DNA of 15,008 nucleotides from DATFPQ01 sp035264765 (GTDB lineage: Bacteria; Actinomycetota; Actinomycetes; Actinomycetales; Angustibacteraceae): the NCBI GenBank assembly GCA_035264765.1, contig DATFPQ010000235.1:1-15008 (forward strand), read 5' to 3'. The first letter of the stretch is position 1; each line of letters opens with the position of its first letter. Below the pieces are notes generated by a model. It did no database searches. It saw only the letters and a list, made by a program, of their open reading frames with translations, and had not been told where the DNA came from. Shown one piece after another: positions 5,947 to 12,397 of the stretch. The translations under genes and the position numbers were made by a program.

Positions 5947-7467
5947 TCAGCCCGCCGCCTCCTCGGCGAGCGTGACCAGCGTGCGGACGGCGTGCCCGGT
6001 GCCGCCCTTGGGGGTGTAGCCCCACGGCGAGCCGGTGTTGAAGGACGGACCCGCGATGTCGAGGTGCGCCCACGGGATCTGGCCGTCGCCGTCGCCCTTC
6101 GAGCCGACGAACTCCTTGAGGAACAGCCCGGCGACGAGCATCCCGCCCATCCGCTCCCCCATGTTGGCGATGTCCGCGACCGGCGAGTCCATGCTGGCGC
6201 GCAGGTCCGGGGGGAGCGGCATGGGCCACATGCTTTCGCCGGCCTGCTCGGCGGCTGCGTGCACCCGCTCGCGGAAGTCGTCGTCGTTGCTCATGATCGC
6301 GGCGATCCGGTTGCCCAGGGCCAGCACCTGGGCACCGGTGAGCGTCGCGACGTCGACGATGCTGTCCGGGTGCTCCTCGCTGGCGGCGAAGAGGGCGTCG
6401 GCCAGCACGAGCCGTCCCTCGGCGTCGGTGTTCAGCACTTCGACGGTCCGGCCGCCGTACGTCGTGAGGACGTCGGACGGGCGCTGCGCCGTGGCCGACG
6501 GCATGTTCTCCGCGAGCGGCACCCAGCCGGTGAGCCGGACCTTCAGGGCTAGCCGGGCGGCGGCAAGGACGGCGGCAGCGACCGCCGCACCCCCGGCCAT
6601 GTCGGACTTCATCGCCTCCATGCCGGCCGGCGGCTTGAGCGACAGGCCGCCGGAGTCGAAGGTGATCCCCTTGCCGACGAACGCCAGGTGACGCCGGGCG
6701 CCGCGCGGGTGGTACTCGAGCTTGACCAGCCGCGGCGGCCGTGCGGACCCCATACCGACGCCCAGGATGCCGCCGTAGCCACCCTTGGCGAGGGCCTTCT
6801 CGTCGAGCACCGTGACCTTGACCGGGAGGCCCTTGGCGGCCGTGGTCACCTCGTCGGCGAAGGCCGCCGGGGGCAGGTCGCCCGGGGCGGTGTTGACCAG
6901 GTCACGGGTCAGGTGCACGGCGGCGGCCACCTGCTCCGCCCGTGTTGCGGCGGCGGTCGCGGCCTTGGCCTTGGCGTGCGGCGTGACCACGGTGACGTCG
7001 GCGACTGGGCGCTTGACGTCGGCGTCGGTGCGGGCGCGGTGCCGGGTGAAGGCGTACGCGCCCAGCAGCGCGCCCTCGGCTACGGCGGCGACCGCCGGCA
7101 CGTCTGCGGTCGGCAGCGCCATCGCGACGGACCCGGTGCCGGCCAGCGAGCGGGTAGCCGCACCGGCCGCGCGGCGCAGCGTCTCCGCCGGGTAGGTGGC
7201 CCGACGGCCGGTCGCCTCCGACCCCAGCCCGGTGAGGACGACGACGGGGGCCTTGGCCAGGCCCGCGGACGGCACCTTGGTGACCTCGTCCTCCTTGCCG
7301 CTGACGCCGAGGGCGCCCAGCGCGTCGGTCAGCGCCGACCGCAGGCCCTTGGGAAGCGACGGTCCCTCTACCAGGACCGGCCCGTTCTCGCCGCGGGCGA
7401 CGCCCACGACGAGCGCGTCGACCTTGAGAGACGTGACGTCCTTCTCGGACAGGCTGAGCGAGGTCAC
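5947..7467 (-). CDS. pepA: Leucyl aminopeptidase (M17 family)
   Basis: A 506-residue cytoplasmic M17 metallo-aminopeptidase that removes N-terminal residues from peptides, normally as a hexamer with two metal ions. The N-terminal macrodomain-like half (1 to about 170) is variable. The C-terminal catalytic half carries VGKGITFDSGGLSLKP (K266, D271, K278), MKSDMAGG (D289) and NTDAEGRLVLADAL (D348, E350, R352), so all expected metal ligands and catalytic Lys/Arg are present. In E. coli PepA the equivalent residues are offset by about four positions. The start is GTG 7467 with AAGGA 7 nt upstream (7475-7479); the open frame continues to 7767 but the added residues look non-coding. It is convergent with the small gene at 5415 and divergent from gcvT. 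Mycobacteria name the homologue pepB. Confidence 0.95.
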   Translation of the reverse strand: MTSLSLSEKDVTSLKVDALVVGVARGENGPVLVEGPSLPKGLRSALTDALGALGVSGKEDEVTKVPSAGLAKAPVVVLTGLGSEATGRRATYPAETLRRAAGAATRSLAGTGSVAMALPTADVPAVAAVAEGALLGAYAFTRHRARTDADVKRPVADVTVVTPHAKAKAATAAATRAEQVAAAVHLTRDLVNTAPGDLPPAAFADEVTTAAKGLPVKVTVLDEKALAKGGYGGILGVGMGSARPPRLVKLEYHPRGARRHLAFVGKGITFDSGGLSLKPPAGMEAMKSDMAGGAAVAAAVLAAARLALKVRLTGWVPLAENMPSATAQRPSDVLTTYGGRTVEVLNTDAEGRLVLADALFAASEEHPDSIVDVATLTGAQVLALGNRIAAIMSNDDDFRERVHAAAEQAGESMWPMPLPPDLRASMDSPVADIANMGERMGGMLVAGLFLKEFVGSKGDGDGQIPWAHLDIAGPSFNTGSPWGYTPKGGTGHAVRTLVTLAEEAAG

Positions 7468-7504
7468 GAAGTTGTCCTTCCGGAGGATGCGAAGCGGTGC
7501 AGCG

Positions 7505-7510
7505 ATGCTA
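7505..7510 (-). promoter_or_regulatory. Possible pepA -10 element
   Basis: The complement reads TAGCAT, fitting the actinobacterial TANNNT pattern, about 38 bp before the pepA start. No good -35 hexamer is found at 16-18 bp, so this is tentative. Confidence 0.3.
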
Positions 7511-7814
7511 GTGGGAGGCGTCGCAGCGCCGCGCGGTCCCGGCGGGACGGTGGGGGAACACCATCCGCTGCTGACTGCCTGATCGAGGCAACCAGGGTCG
7601 CCGGGGCGTGTGCCGTTGCCACGATCGGCGTCGCAGCCCGGGCGACGTTCGTGGGGCCACCGGCACCGGCCTCGAGCTCGGTTGTCGTCGGCACGATGAG
7701 CGCGTCCGGCAGCTCTGGCTATACCCGCGCGATGGCCGGCGCGGCGGCCCGGGGATCTGGCTAGCAACCCTCCGCCCCGTCGTCCTCACACCCCTTGCGG
7801 CCGTGATCGGGCAC

Positions 7815-7883
7815 CTTTGCGCGCGCTCTGCCGGTCCGCCGACCCGTTTTTGGGGGGTCTCAACCGGCACACCGCGCGCAAAG
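7815..7883. repeat. Long imperfect hairpin, 69 nt, three nested stems
   Basis: The outer stem is CTTTGCGCGCG (7815-7825) with its exact complement (7873-7883), 11 bp. After a 3x3 internal loop follows TGCCGGT (7829-7835) with ACCGGCA (7863-7869), 7 bp. The apex is GACCC (7841-7845) with GGGTC (7855-7859) around a T-rich loop. Twenty-three base pairs in total, in the middle of the pepA-gcvT gap. It is not followed by a T-run and ends no gene. Confidence 0.75.
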
Positions 7884-8000
7884 AGCGACGGCCGGCAGCT
7901 CCAGCGCTCTGCATCGCCAACCCGTGCTGTCGTCGATGTCGCGCGGGGCAAGGCTGAGCATCAGCGGCAGCAGCTGCGCGAGCATCGACATGGAGTGCGT

Positions 8001-8070
8001 GTGCGTTCGCGTTCGCCGTGCTCCATGGTGCGCCTGCGAGTTCGGGTTCGCCGTGCTTGGTGGTGCCGGT
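8001..8070. repeat. 35-bp imperfect tandem duplication
   Basis: Units 8001-8035 and 8036-8070 share GTTCGCCGTGCT and flanking positions at the same offsets (TTCG, then GTTCGCCGTGCT, then GGTG). The copy lies 80-150 bp upstream of gcvT. Confidence 0.6.
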
Positions 8071-8139
8071 GGTGTTCGCACCCGCCGCGCCGAGCATTTG
8101 CGGCCCGCGCCGTCGTCCCGCCATCGACGACGTGGCCGC

Positions 8140-8145
8140 TAGGTT
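8140..8145 (+). promoter_or_regulatory. Possible gcvT -10 element, leaderless transcript likely
   Basis: TAGGTT fits TANNNT and ends 7 nt before the A of the gcvT ATG at 8153, so transcription would begin at or next to the start codon. There is no clear Shine-Dalgarno before this ATG, which fits a leaderless mRNA. A -35 hexamer is not evident. Confidence 0.4.
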
Positions 8146-8152
8146 TGCCCGC

Positions 8153-9277
8153 ATGGCCGACCCCACGACGTCCGGCAGTGACGGGCTGCGCCGCTCGCCG
8201 TTGCACGACCGGCACCTGGCGCTCGGCGCCAAGATGGCCGACTTCGGCGGCTGGCTGATGCCGATCGAGTACCCCGGCGGCGGCGTCGTCCGCGAGCACA
8301 CGGCGGTGCGCGAGCGGGTCGGCGTCTTCGACGTCAGCCACCTCGGCAAGGCGCTCGTGCGGGGTCCCGGAGCGGCCGCCTTCGTGAACTCGGTCCTGAC
8401 CGCGGACTTCGACAAGGTCGGCGCCGGCCAGGCGCAGTACACGCTGTGCTGCGACGCCTCCGGGGGCGTGGTCGACGACCTGATCGCCTACCGGCGCTCG
8501 GACGACGAGGTGCTGCTGGTGCCGAACGCGGCGAACTCCGCGGAAGTCGTGCGCCGGCTGCGCGCGGCCGCGCCCGAGGGGGTGGAGGTTGTCGACGAGC
8601 ATGAGTCGTTCGGAGTGCTGGCGGTGCAGGGACCGCGCAGCGACGACGTCCTGACTTCGCTCGGGCTGCCCGTCGGACACGACTACATGAGCTTCGTCGA
8701 CGCGTCCTGGCGCGGTACGCCGGTGGAGGTCTGCCGCACCGGGTACACCGGCGAGCGCGGGTACGAGCTGCTGCCGCGCTGGGACGCCGCGGGCGAGCTG
8801 TGGGACGCCCTGCTCGAGGCCGCGGCGGATCTCGACGGCCTGCCGGCGGGGCTGGGAGCGCGGGACACCCTGCGCACCGAGATGGGGTACCCGCTGCACG
8901 GTCACGAGCTCACCCTGGAGATCAGTCCGGTACAGGCGCGGGCCGGCTGGGCGGTGGGCTGGTCGAAGCCGGCGTTCTGGGGACGCGATGCGCTACTGGC
9001 CGAGCGGGAGGCGGGACCGGCCCGAGTGCTGCGCGGGCTGCTGGCGCTGGGTCGCGGCATCCCGCGCGACGGGTGCGAGGTCCGGACGCCGGACGGGGTC
9101 GCGGTGGGCACCACGACGTCCGGCACGTTCTCGCCGACGTTGCGTCAAGGGATCGCGCTCGCGCTGCTCGACCGGTCGGTGGCCGAGGACGACGAGCTCG
9201 TGGTCGACGTCCGGGGCCGCGAGCTGCGGGCGCGCGTGGTCCGGCCGCCGTTCGTGCGGCTGCACACACGGACCTGA
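8153..9277 (+). CDS. gcvT: Glycine cleavage system T protein (aminomethyltransferase)
   Basis: A 374-residue tetrahydrofolate-dependent aminomethyltransferase that releases ammonia from the H-protein-bound intermediate and forms methylene-THF. The N-terminus (SPLHDRHLALGAKMADFGGWLMPIEY, about 15-40) is the usual GcvT opening. Further motifs: VFDVSHLGK at 58-66; GGVVDDLIAYR (104-114) with the conserved Asp pair; LAVQGPRS (156-163); CRTGYTGERGYEL (194-206); GLGARDTLRTEMGYPLHG (233-250); and a C-terminal GTTTSGTFSPTLRQGIALALLD. Length and motif order match GcvT rather than the folate-binding YgfZ family. The start is ATG 8153; an in-frame ATG at 8018 adds unrelated sequence. It stands alone: gcvH and gcvP are not in the window, while lpdA, which can supply the L-protein, is about 3 kb to the left. 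It converges on cobS, 80 bp away. Confidence 0.93.
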   Translation: MADPTTSGSDGLRRSPLHDRHLALGAKMADFGGWLMPIEYPGGGVVREHTAVRERVGVFDVSHLGKALVRGPGAAAFVNSVLTADFDKVGAGQAQYTLCCDASGGVVDDLIAYRRSDDEVLLVPNAANSAEVVRRLRAAAPEGVEVVDEHESFGVLAVQGPRSDDVLTSLGLPVGHDYMSFVDASWRGTPVEVCRTGYTGERGYELLPRWDAAGELWDALLEAAADLDGLPAGLGARDTLRTEMGYPLHGHELTLEISPVQARAGWAVGWSKPAFWGRDALLAEREAGPARVLRGLLALGRGIPRDGCEVRTPDGVAVGTTTSGTFSPTLRQGIALALLDRSVAEDDELVVDVRGRELRARVVRPPFVRLHTRT

Positions 9278-9284
9278 CGCCTGG

Positions 9285-9349
9285 TGCTGCGACACGTAGG
9301 CAGCAGGGTTGTGCGGCACGGACTCGGTGAAACCCCGGGCTACTGCGGG
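9285..9349. terminator. Hairpins in the gcvT-cobS convergent gap
   Basis: TGCTGC (9285-9290) pairs with GCAGCA (9300-9305), and CCCCG (9333-9337) pairs with CGGGG (9345-9349). The gap is only 80 bp between two convergent stop codons, so one or both may end transcription. Neither is followed by a T-run. Confidence 0.35.
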
Positions 9350-9357
9350 GGAGGGCG

Positions 9358-10134
9358 TTAGGCCACAGTCGCGGCGAGGACGACGAGTGCCGCGGTGAGA
9401 GCGGCCTCGACGCAGGCCCCCATGACGTCGCCGGTCACGCCGCCGAGGCGGCGCACGCACCGAGCCAGCAGCAGCGCGCAGACGAGCAGCGCCGCGGCAA
9501 GGGCGGCCGGCCCCGCCCACCACCATTCCCCGACCGCGGCGAGCGCGAGAGACGCTGCGAGCCCCGTGCCGGCCAGGACGAGGGCCACCCGGAGGCGTCC
9601 TACCGAGCCGGCCACGGTGGCGCCAAGCCCCGACGGTCGCGCCGCCGGGACCCCGCGGGCGCAGACCAGTACGAGCACCGATCGCGACAGAACGACCGCG
9701 ATGGCCGGACCCACGGCCGCAGCCCACCCGCCGCTCGACACCAGGGCCTGCAGCGACGCCGCCTGTGCCAGCAGGACCAGCACGAGCGTCGCGGCGCCGA
9801 CCGGACCGACGTCGCCGGTGCGCATGACCGCAAGCGCCCGGTCGCGGTCGTAGCTACTGGCGAGGCCGTCGGCCGTGTCGGCGAGCCCGTCCAGGTGCAG
9901 GCCGCGCGACCCGAGCCCAAGTGCGCCGACGGCCGCCGCGCCCACCACCAGCGGTGGCACGGGCGACAGCGCGCCTAGGCCGCAGACCGCGCCGACGAGG
10001 ACGGCGAGCGGCACGCAGGCCAGCGGAGCCAGGGACATCGCGCGCCCCGCGGTCGACCGGTCGAGCCGGGACGGCGGGCGTACCGGCACGGCGGTCAGCG
10101 TGCCGAGAGCCAGCCGAAGGGGGTCCGCGGTCAC
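9358..10134 (-). CDS. cobS: Adenosylcobinamide-GDP ribazoletransferase (cobalamin synthase)
   Basis: A 258-residue integral membrane enzyme that joins adenosylcobinamide-GDP and alpha-ribazole (or its phosphate), completing the nucleotide loop of cobalamin. The signature LHLDGLADTADGLAS (79-93) with D82, D86 and D89 is the expected metal-binding motif, followed by MRTGDVGPVG (104-113). Hydrophobic stretches at about 34-56, 60-74, 112-132, 139-159, 184-201, 205-224 and 240-257 fit a polytopic protein. Length matches the family (about 250). The start GTG 10134 overlaps the cobT stop by 4 nt (GTGA), so translation is probably coupled; no strong Shine-Dalgarno is seen, only a weak purine stretch in the cobT end. 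It is the last gene of cobU-cobT-cobS. Confidence 0.94.
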   Translation of the reverse strand: MTADPLRLALGTLTAVPVRPPSRLDRSTAGRAMSLAPLACVPLAVLVGAVCGLGALSPVPPLVVGAAAVGALGLGSRGLHLDGLADTADGLASSYDRDRALAVMRTGDVGPVGAATLVLVLLAQAASLQALVSSGGWAAAVGPAIAVVLSRSVLVLVCARGVPAARPSGLGATVAGSVGRLRVALVLAGTGLAASLALAAVGEWWWAGPAALAAALLVCALLLARCVRRLGGVTGDVMGACVEAALTAALVVLAATVA

Positions 10135-11495
10135 GACTCGGGTCCGGGTCTGCGTTCGGCGGCCGGCTCGGCGGCCGGCTCAGGCTCAGGCTCCGCGGCC
10201 GGCTCAGCCTCAGGCTCCGCGGCCGGCTCGGGTTCGGGCTCGGTGGTGGCTTCGGTAGCGGCGACTGGTGCGGCCGGCTCGTCGGTGAGGTCGGCAGGTT
10301 CGCTTCCCGGGCCGGCGGGCTGCGCGGCCGGCTCGTCGGCGGGCTGCGCGGCCGGCTCGGTCTCGGGCTCTGCGGCGGGCTCGGTGGTGGCTTCGGCAGC
10401 GAAGTCGGCCGCCACCTCGTCAGGAGCCTCGGGAGCCGGCTCCGGCAGGACGTCCGCCAGCAACCCCATCTCCGCGCTGAGCGCCTGGGCCGACCGCAGG
10501 ATCGGCAACGCGACGAGCGCGCCCGTGCCCTCGCCCAGCCGCATGCCGAGGTCGACGAGGGGCTCTAGGTCCAGGTAGTCCAGCGCCTTGTGCTGCGCCG
10601 GCTCGGTGGAGCGGTGGCCCGCCAGCCACCAGTGCCGGGCGTCCTCGACCATGTAGCGCCCGATGAGGGCACACGCGCACGACACCACGCCGTCCAGCAG
10701 GACCGGCGTGCGCCGGGCCGCCGCCTGCAGCAGCAGGCCGGTCATCGCCGCGGTGTCCGGGCTGCCCACTGCGCGCAGCAGTCCCAGGCCGTCGCCGCGG
10801 TACGGCCGCGCGCGGTGCAGCGCGTCGCGCAGGGCGGCGACCTTGCGGGCCCAGGCGGCGTCGTCCACGCCGGTTCCGGAGCCGACCACGTCCAGCGGCG
10901 TGAGTCCCAGCAAGGAGCCGACGAGGGCCGCGGCCACGGTCGTGTTGCCGATGCCCATGTCGCCGGCCACGAGCAGGTCGGCCCCGGCGTCCACCTCCTC
11001 GTCCGCCACGGTCATGCCGGCTCGGAAGGCGGCCTCCAACTCCTCCGGCGTGAGCGCGTCCTCGCGGTCGATCGACCCCGAGCCCCGGCGGACCTTGAAC
11101 CGGGTGACGTCCGGGCCGAGGTCGGACAGGTCGGCGTCCACTCCGAGGTCGAGCACCCGGACGCCGGCGCCGTGCTGACGGGCGAGCACACTGACTCCGG
11201 CCAGCCCGGACACGAACGTCCGCACCATGGCCGCGGTCACCTCGGGCGGGTACGCCGACACGCCGTTCCGGGCGATGCCGTGGTCGCCCGCGAAGACGAC
11301 GATGCGCACCCGGTCGAGCGGCTGCGGCGGGCTCTGCCCCTGCGCGCCGGCCAGCCAGGCGGCCAGCTCCTCGAGCCGGCCGAGCGAGCCGACCGGCTTC
11401 ACCAGGCCGTCCATCCGGGCTCGGGTCAGGCTGGCCGCCTCGGCGTCGCGCGAGACGGTCGCCATCTGCAGCTCGCCGATGTCGATGGGGCTCAC
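10131..11495 (-). CDS. cobT: Nicotinate-nucleotide--dimethylbenzimidazole phosphoribosyltransferase with long acidic tail
   Basis: A 454-residue CobT, making alpha-ribazole phosphate from dimethylbenzimidazole and nicotinate mononucleotide. The catalytic domain (about 1-349) shows KPVGSLGRLE (33-42), VFAGDHGIARNGVSAYPPEVT (67-87), GDMGIGNTT (178-186), GSGTGVDD (205-212), LLDGVVSCACAL (266-277) and GMRLGEGTGA (317-326), whose Glu (E322) corresponds to the catalytic base. Known CobT proteins end shortly after this. Here about 105 further residues (350-454) are almost wholly Pro, Glu and Ala with a few Thr, Gln and Asp, in EPEPEPAA-type octapeptides, and are probably disordered. The start GTG 11495 overlaps the cobU stop (GTGA) with GGAGG 4 nt upstream. 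The open frame continues far upstream but those residues are the shadow of cobU. Confidence 0.93.
   Translation of the reverse strand: MSPIDIGELQMATVSRDAEAASLTRARMDGLVKPVGSLGRLEELAAWLAGAQGQSPPQPLDRVRIVVFAGDHGIARNGVSAYPPEVTAAMVRTFVSGLAGVSVLARQHGAGVRVLDLGVDADLSDLGPDVTRFKVRRGSGSIDREDALTPEELEAAFRAGMTVADEEVDAGADLLVAGDMGIGNTTVAAALVGSLLGLTPLDVVGSGTGVDDAAWARKVAALRDALHRARPYRGDGLGLLRAVGSPDTAAMTGLLLQAAARRTPVLLDGVVSCACALIGRYMVEDARHWWLAGHRSTEPAQHKALDYLDLEPLVDLGMRLGEGTGALVALPILRSAQALSAEMGLLADVLPEPAPEAPDEVAADFAAEATTEPAAEPETEPAAQPADEPAAQPAGPGSEPADLTDEPAAPVAATEATTEPEPEPAAEPEAEPAAEPEPEPAAEPAAERRPGPES
10171..10242. repeat. 24-bp tandem repeat coding for the CobT tail
   Basis: Units 10171-10194, 10195-10218 and 10219-10242 each begin GCGGCCGGCTC and encode the EPEPEPAA-type octapeptide on the minus strand. 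Partial copies of the GCGGCCGGCTC core also lie at about 10159-10169 and near 10325 and 10349. This suggests growth of the tail by unit duplication. Confidence 0.8.
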
Positions 11496-12082
11496 GGTGC
11501 CTCCAGGAGGGACGTCGGGTCGCCCAGGAGGGCGTCGGGGTGAGACAGGTCCAGCAGGCGGCCGGCGACCACGAGCACCGCCCGGTCTGCGGCCAGGGAC
11601 AGCCTCGCGTTCAGCTCGCCAAGTAGGTCGCGGAACAGCCGCCCGGACGCCGTGGCCGGGACGACGCCGGAGCCCACCTCGTCGCTGACCGCCACGACCG
11701 GCCCGCGCGCGTCGCCCCACGCCCGCTCCAGCTCGTCGGTGCGGGCGGTGCAGGCGGCGGACCAGCCCGGGGAGTCGTCCCACGCGCCGGTCTGGTCGAG
11801 GACGCCGGTCAGCCAGCTTCCGACCGCGTCGATGAGGACGGCGCCGGGAGCCCGCCGGAGCGCGCCGGCAAGGTCGGCCGTCTCGACCGTGGTCCAGCCA
11901 GCCGGGCGCCGGGCCCGGTGCCGCTCGACCCGTCGGGACCACTCGAGGTCGCCGCTGTCGGGAACGGGCCCGGTCGCGACGTAGGTCACGGTCGACTCGT
12001 GGCGAAGCAGCCGCTCGGCCACCACCGACTTTCCGGACCGGCTGCCGCCCAGGACAAGCGTCGTGCGGGCGGGTGTGGTCAC
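11492..12082 (-). CDS. cobU: Adenosylcobinamide kinase / adenosylcobinamide-phosphate guanylyltransferase
   Basis: A 196-residue bifunctional enzyme that phosphorylates adenosylcobinamide and then transfers GMP to it, giving adenosylcobinamide-GDP for CobS. The P-loop GGSRSGKS spans 12-19. The family block YVATG (34-38), then HRARRPAGW (55-63) with the guanylylated His expected at H55, TVET (65-68), and LIDAVGSWLTGVL follow in the usual order and spacing. SDEVGSGVVP, the usual (N/D)EVG site, is also present. Length is typical (about 180-200). The start is GTG 12082 with AGGA 8 nt upstream (12091-12094). It is first in the cobU-cobT-cobS operon and lies just downstream of a cobalamin-riboswitch-like leader. 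Confidence 0.93.
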   Translation of the reverse strand: MTTPARTTLVLGGSRSGKSVVAERLLRHESTVTYVATGPVPDSGDLEWSRRVERHRARRPAGWTTVETADLAGALRRAPGAVLIDAVGSWLTGVLDQTGAWDDSPGWSAACTARTDELERAWGDARGPVVAVSDEVGSGVVPATASGRLFRDLLGELNARLSLAADRAVLVVAGRLLDLSHPDALLGDPTSLLEAP

Positions 12083-12199
12083 GGCGGCCTTCCTGGTGCG
12101 GTGGAGCCCGGGCGCGGCCGGCTCCGGCGCCCACGAGGGGACGTCCCGGCACCGGGTCCCGCGCCGCAGACCTCGGCGGACGACAAGCAGGACCGTCTT

Positions 12200-12345
12200 C
12201 CCGCCGTCCGGTGCTCCGGCTCGCCGCCCGGCTCCGGTCGCGACCCTGGCGGGATGCGCGGCCCGGAGGCGGCCTACGGTTGCGGGTCAGCGCCGGCGTC
12301 CGACCGGCTTCCCCCGACCGCGGGTGTCAGGTCTGCGAACCGTCC
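12200..12345 (-). ncRNA. Cobalamin riboswitch (variant core) upstream of cobUTS
   Basis: On the minus strand the core at 12271-12315 reads GGGGGAAGCCGGTC, then GGACGCCGGCGCTGACC, then CGCAACCGTAGG. This matches the order and spacing of the conserved cobalamin riboswitch core (GGGAA, CCGGTG, GAA, CCGG, GCTGACCCGCAACTGT). A B12-box-like GAGCCGGAGCACCGG follows at 12208-12222, where the family has AG(C/T)CAGGAGACC(T/G)GCC. Two positions differ from consensus: GGTC in place of GGTG, and GAC in place of GAA. Its position, shortly upstream of cobU on the same strand, is where such switches normally act in cobalamin biosynthesis operons. The outer ends are estimates. A CGGACG/CGTCCG pairing (12205-12210 with 12177-12182) just after the B12 box could be part of the switch. 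Confidence 0.75.
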
Positions 12346-12362
12346 CACCGCGGCCACGGGGG

Positions 12363-12368
12363 TGTCAA
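12363..12368 (-). promoter_or_regulatory. TTGACA -35 hexamer upstream of the riboswitch
   Basis: The complement is a perfect TTGACA. At 18 bp spacing lies GACGGT (12339-12344), which keeps the A2 and T6 of a -10 element. Transcription would then start near 12332, at the 5' edge of the riboswitch. The -35 is good, the -10 is weak. Confidence 0.4.
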
Positions 12369-12397
12369 AGCGGCCTCGAGCGAGAGGAAGGGGAGCC

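Larger units (their letters stand above)
7468..8152. other. 685-bp divergent intergenic region between pepA and gcvT
   Basis: No convincing gene, tRNA or glycine riboswitch is seen. Several short open frames exist on both strands but none has a plausible protein sequence or ribosome binding site. The region holds a probable pepA -10 element, a long imperfect hairpin (7815-7883), a 35-bp tandem duplication (8001-8070) and a probable gcvT -10 element. In mycobacteria an adenylate cyclase gene lies between these genes; here it is absent, and nothing recognisable of it remains. Confidence 0.65.
12083..12397. other. 315-bp divergent gap between cobU and cobD
   Basis: It contains the minus-strand cobalamin-riboswitch-like leader (about 12200-12345), a TTGACA hexamer upstream of it (12363-12368) and the cobU ribosome binding site (12091-12094). 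Near the cobD start are AGGA (12385-12388) and GGGGAG. Between riboswitch and cobU, a CCCGG/CCGGG stem (12145-12156) and a GGAGCC/GGCTCC stem (about 12103-12126) could take part in gene control. Confidence 0.7.

Noticed and set aside
7464..7694. Minus-strand 76-codon frame overlapping the start of pepA
   Set aside because: No homology recognised, no Shine-Dalgarno, and it runs into the pepA start region in another frame.
7468..8152. Glycine riboswitch or tRNA in the gcvT upstream region
   Set aside because: I looked for the glycine-aptamer conserved segments and for tRNA T-loop (GGTTCGAATCC-like) sequence and found neither.
7961..8905. Minus-strand long frame opposite gcvT
   Set aside because: Opposite a gene with intact GcvT motifs; the translated product shows no domain and codon use mirrors the sense gene.
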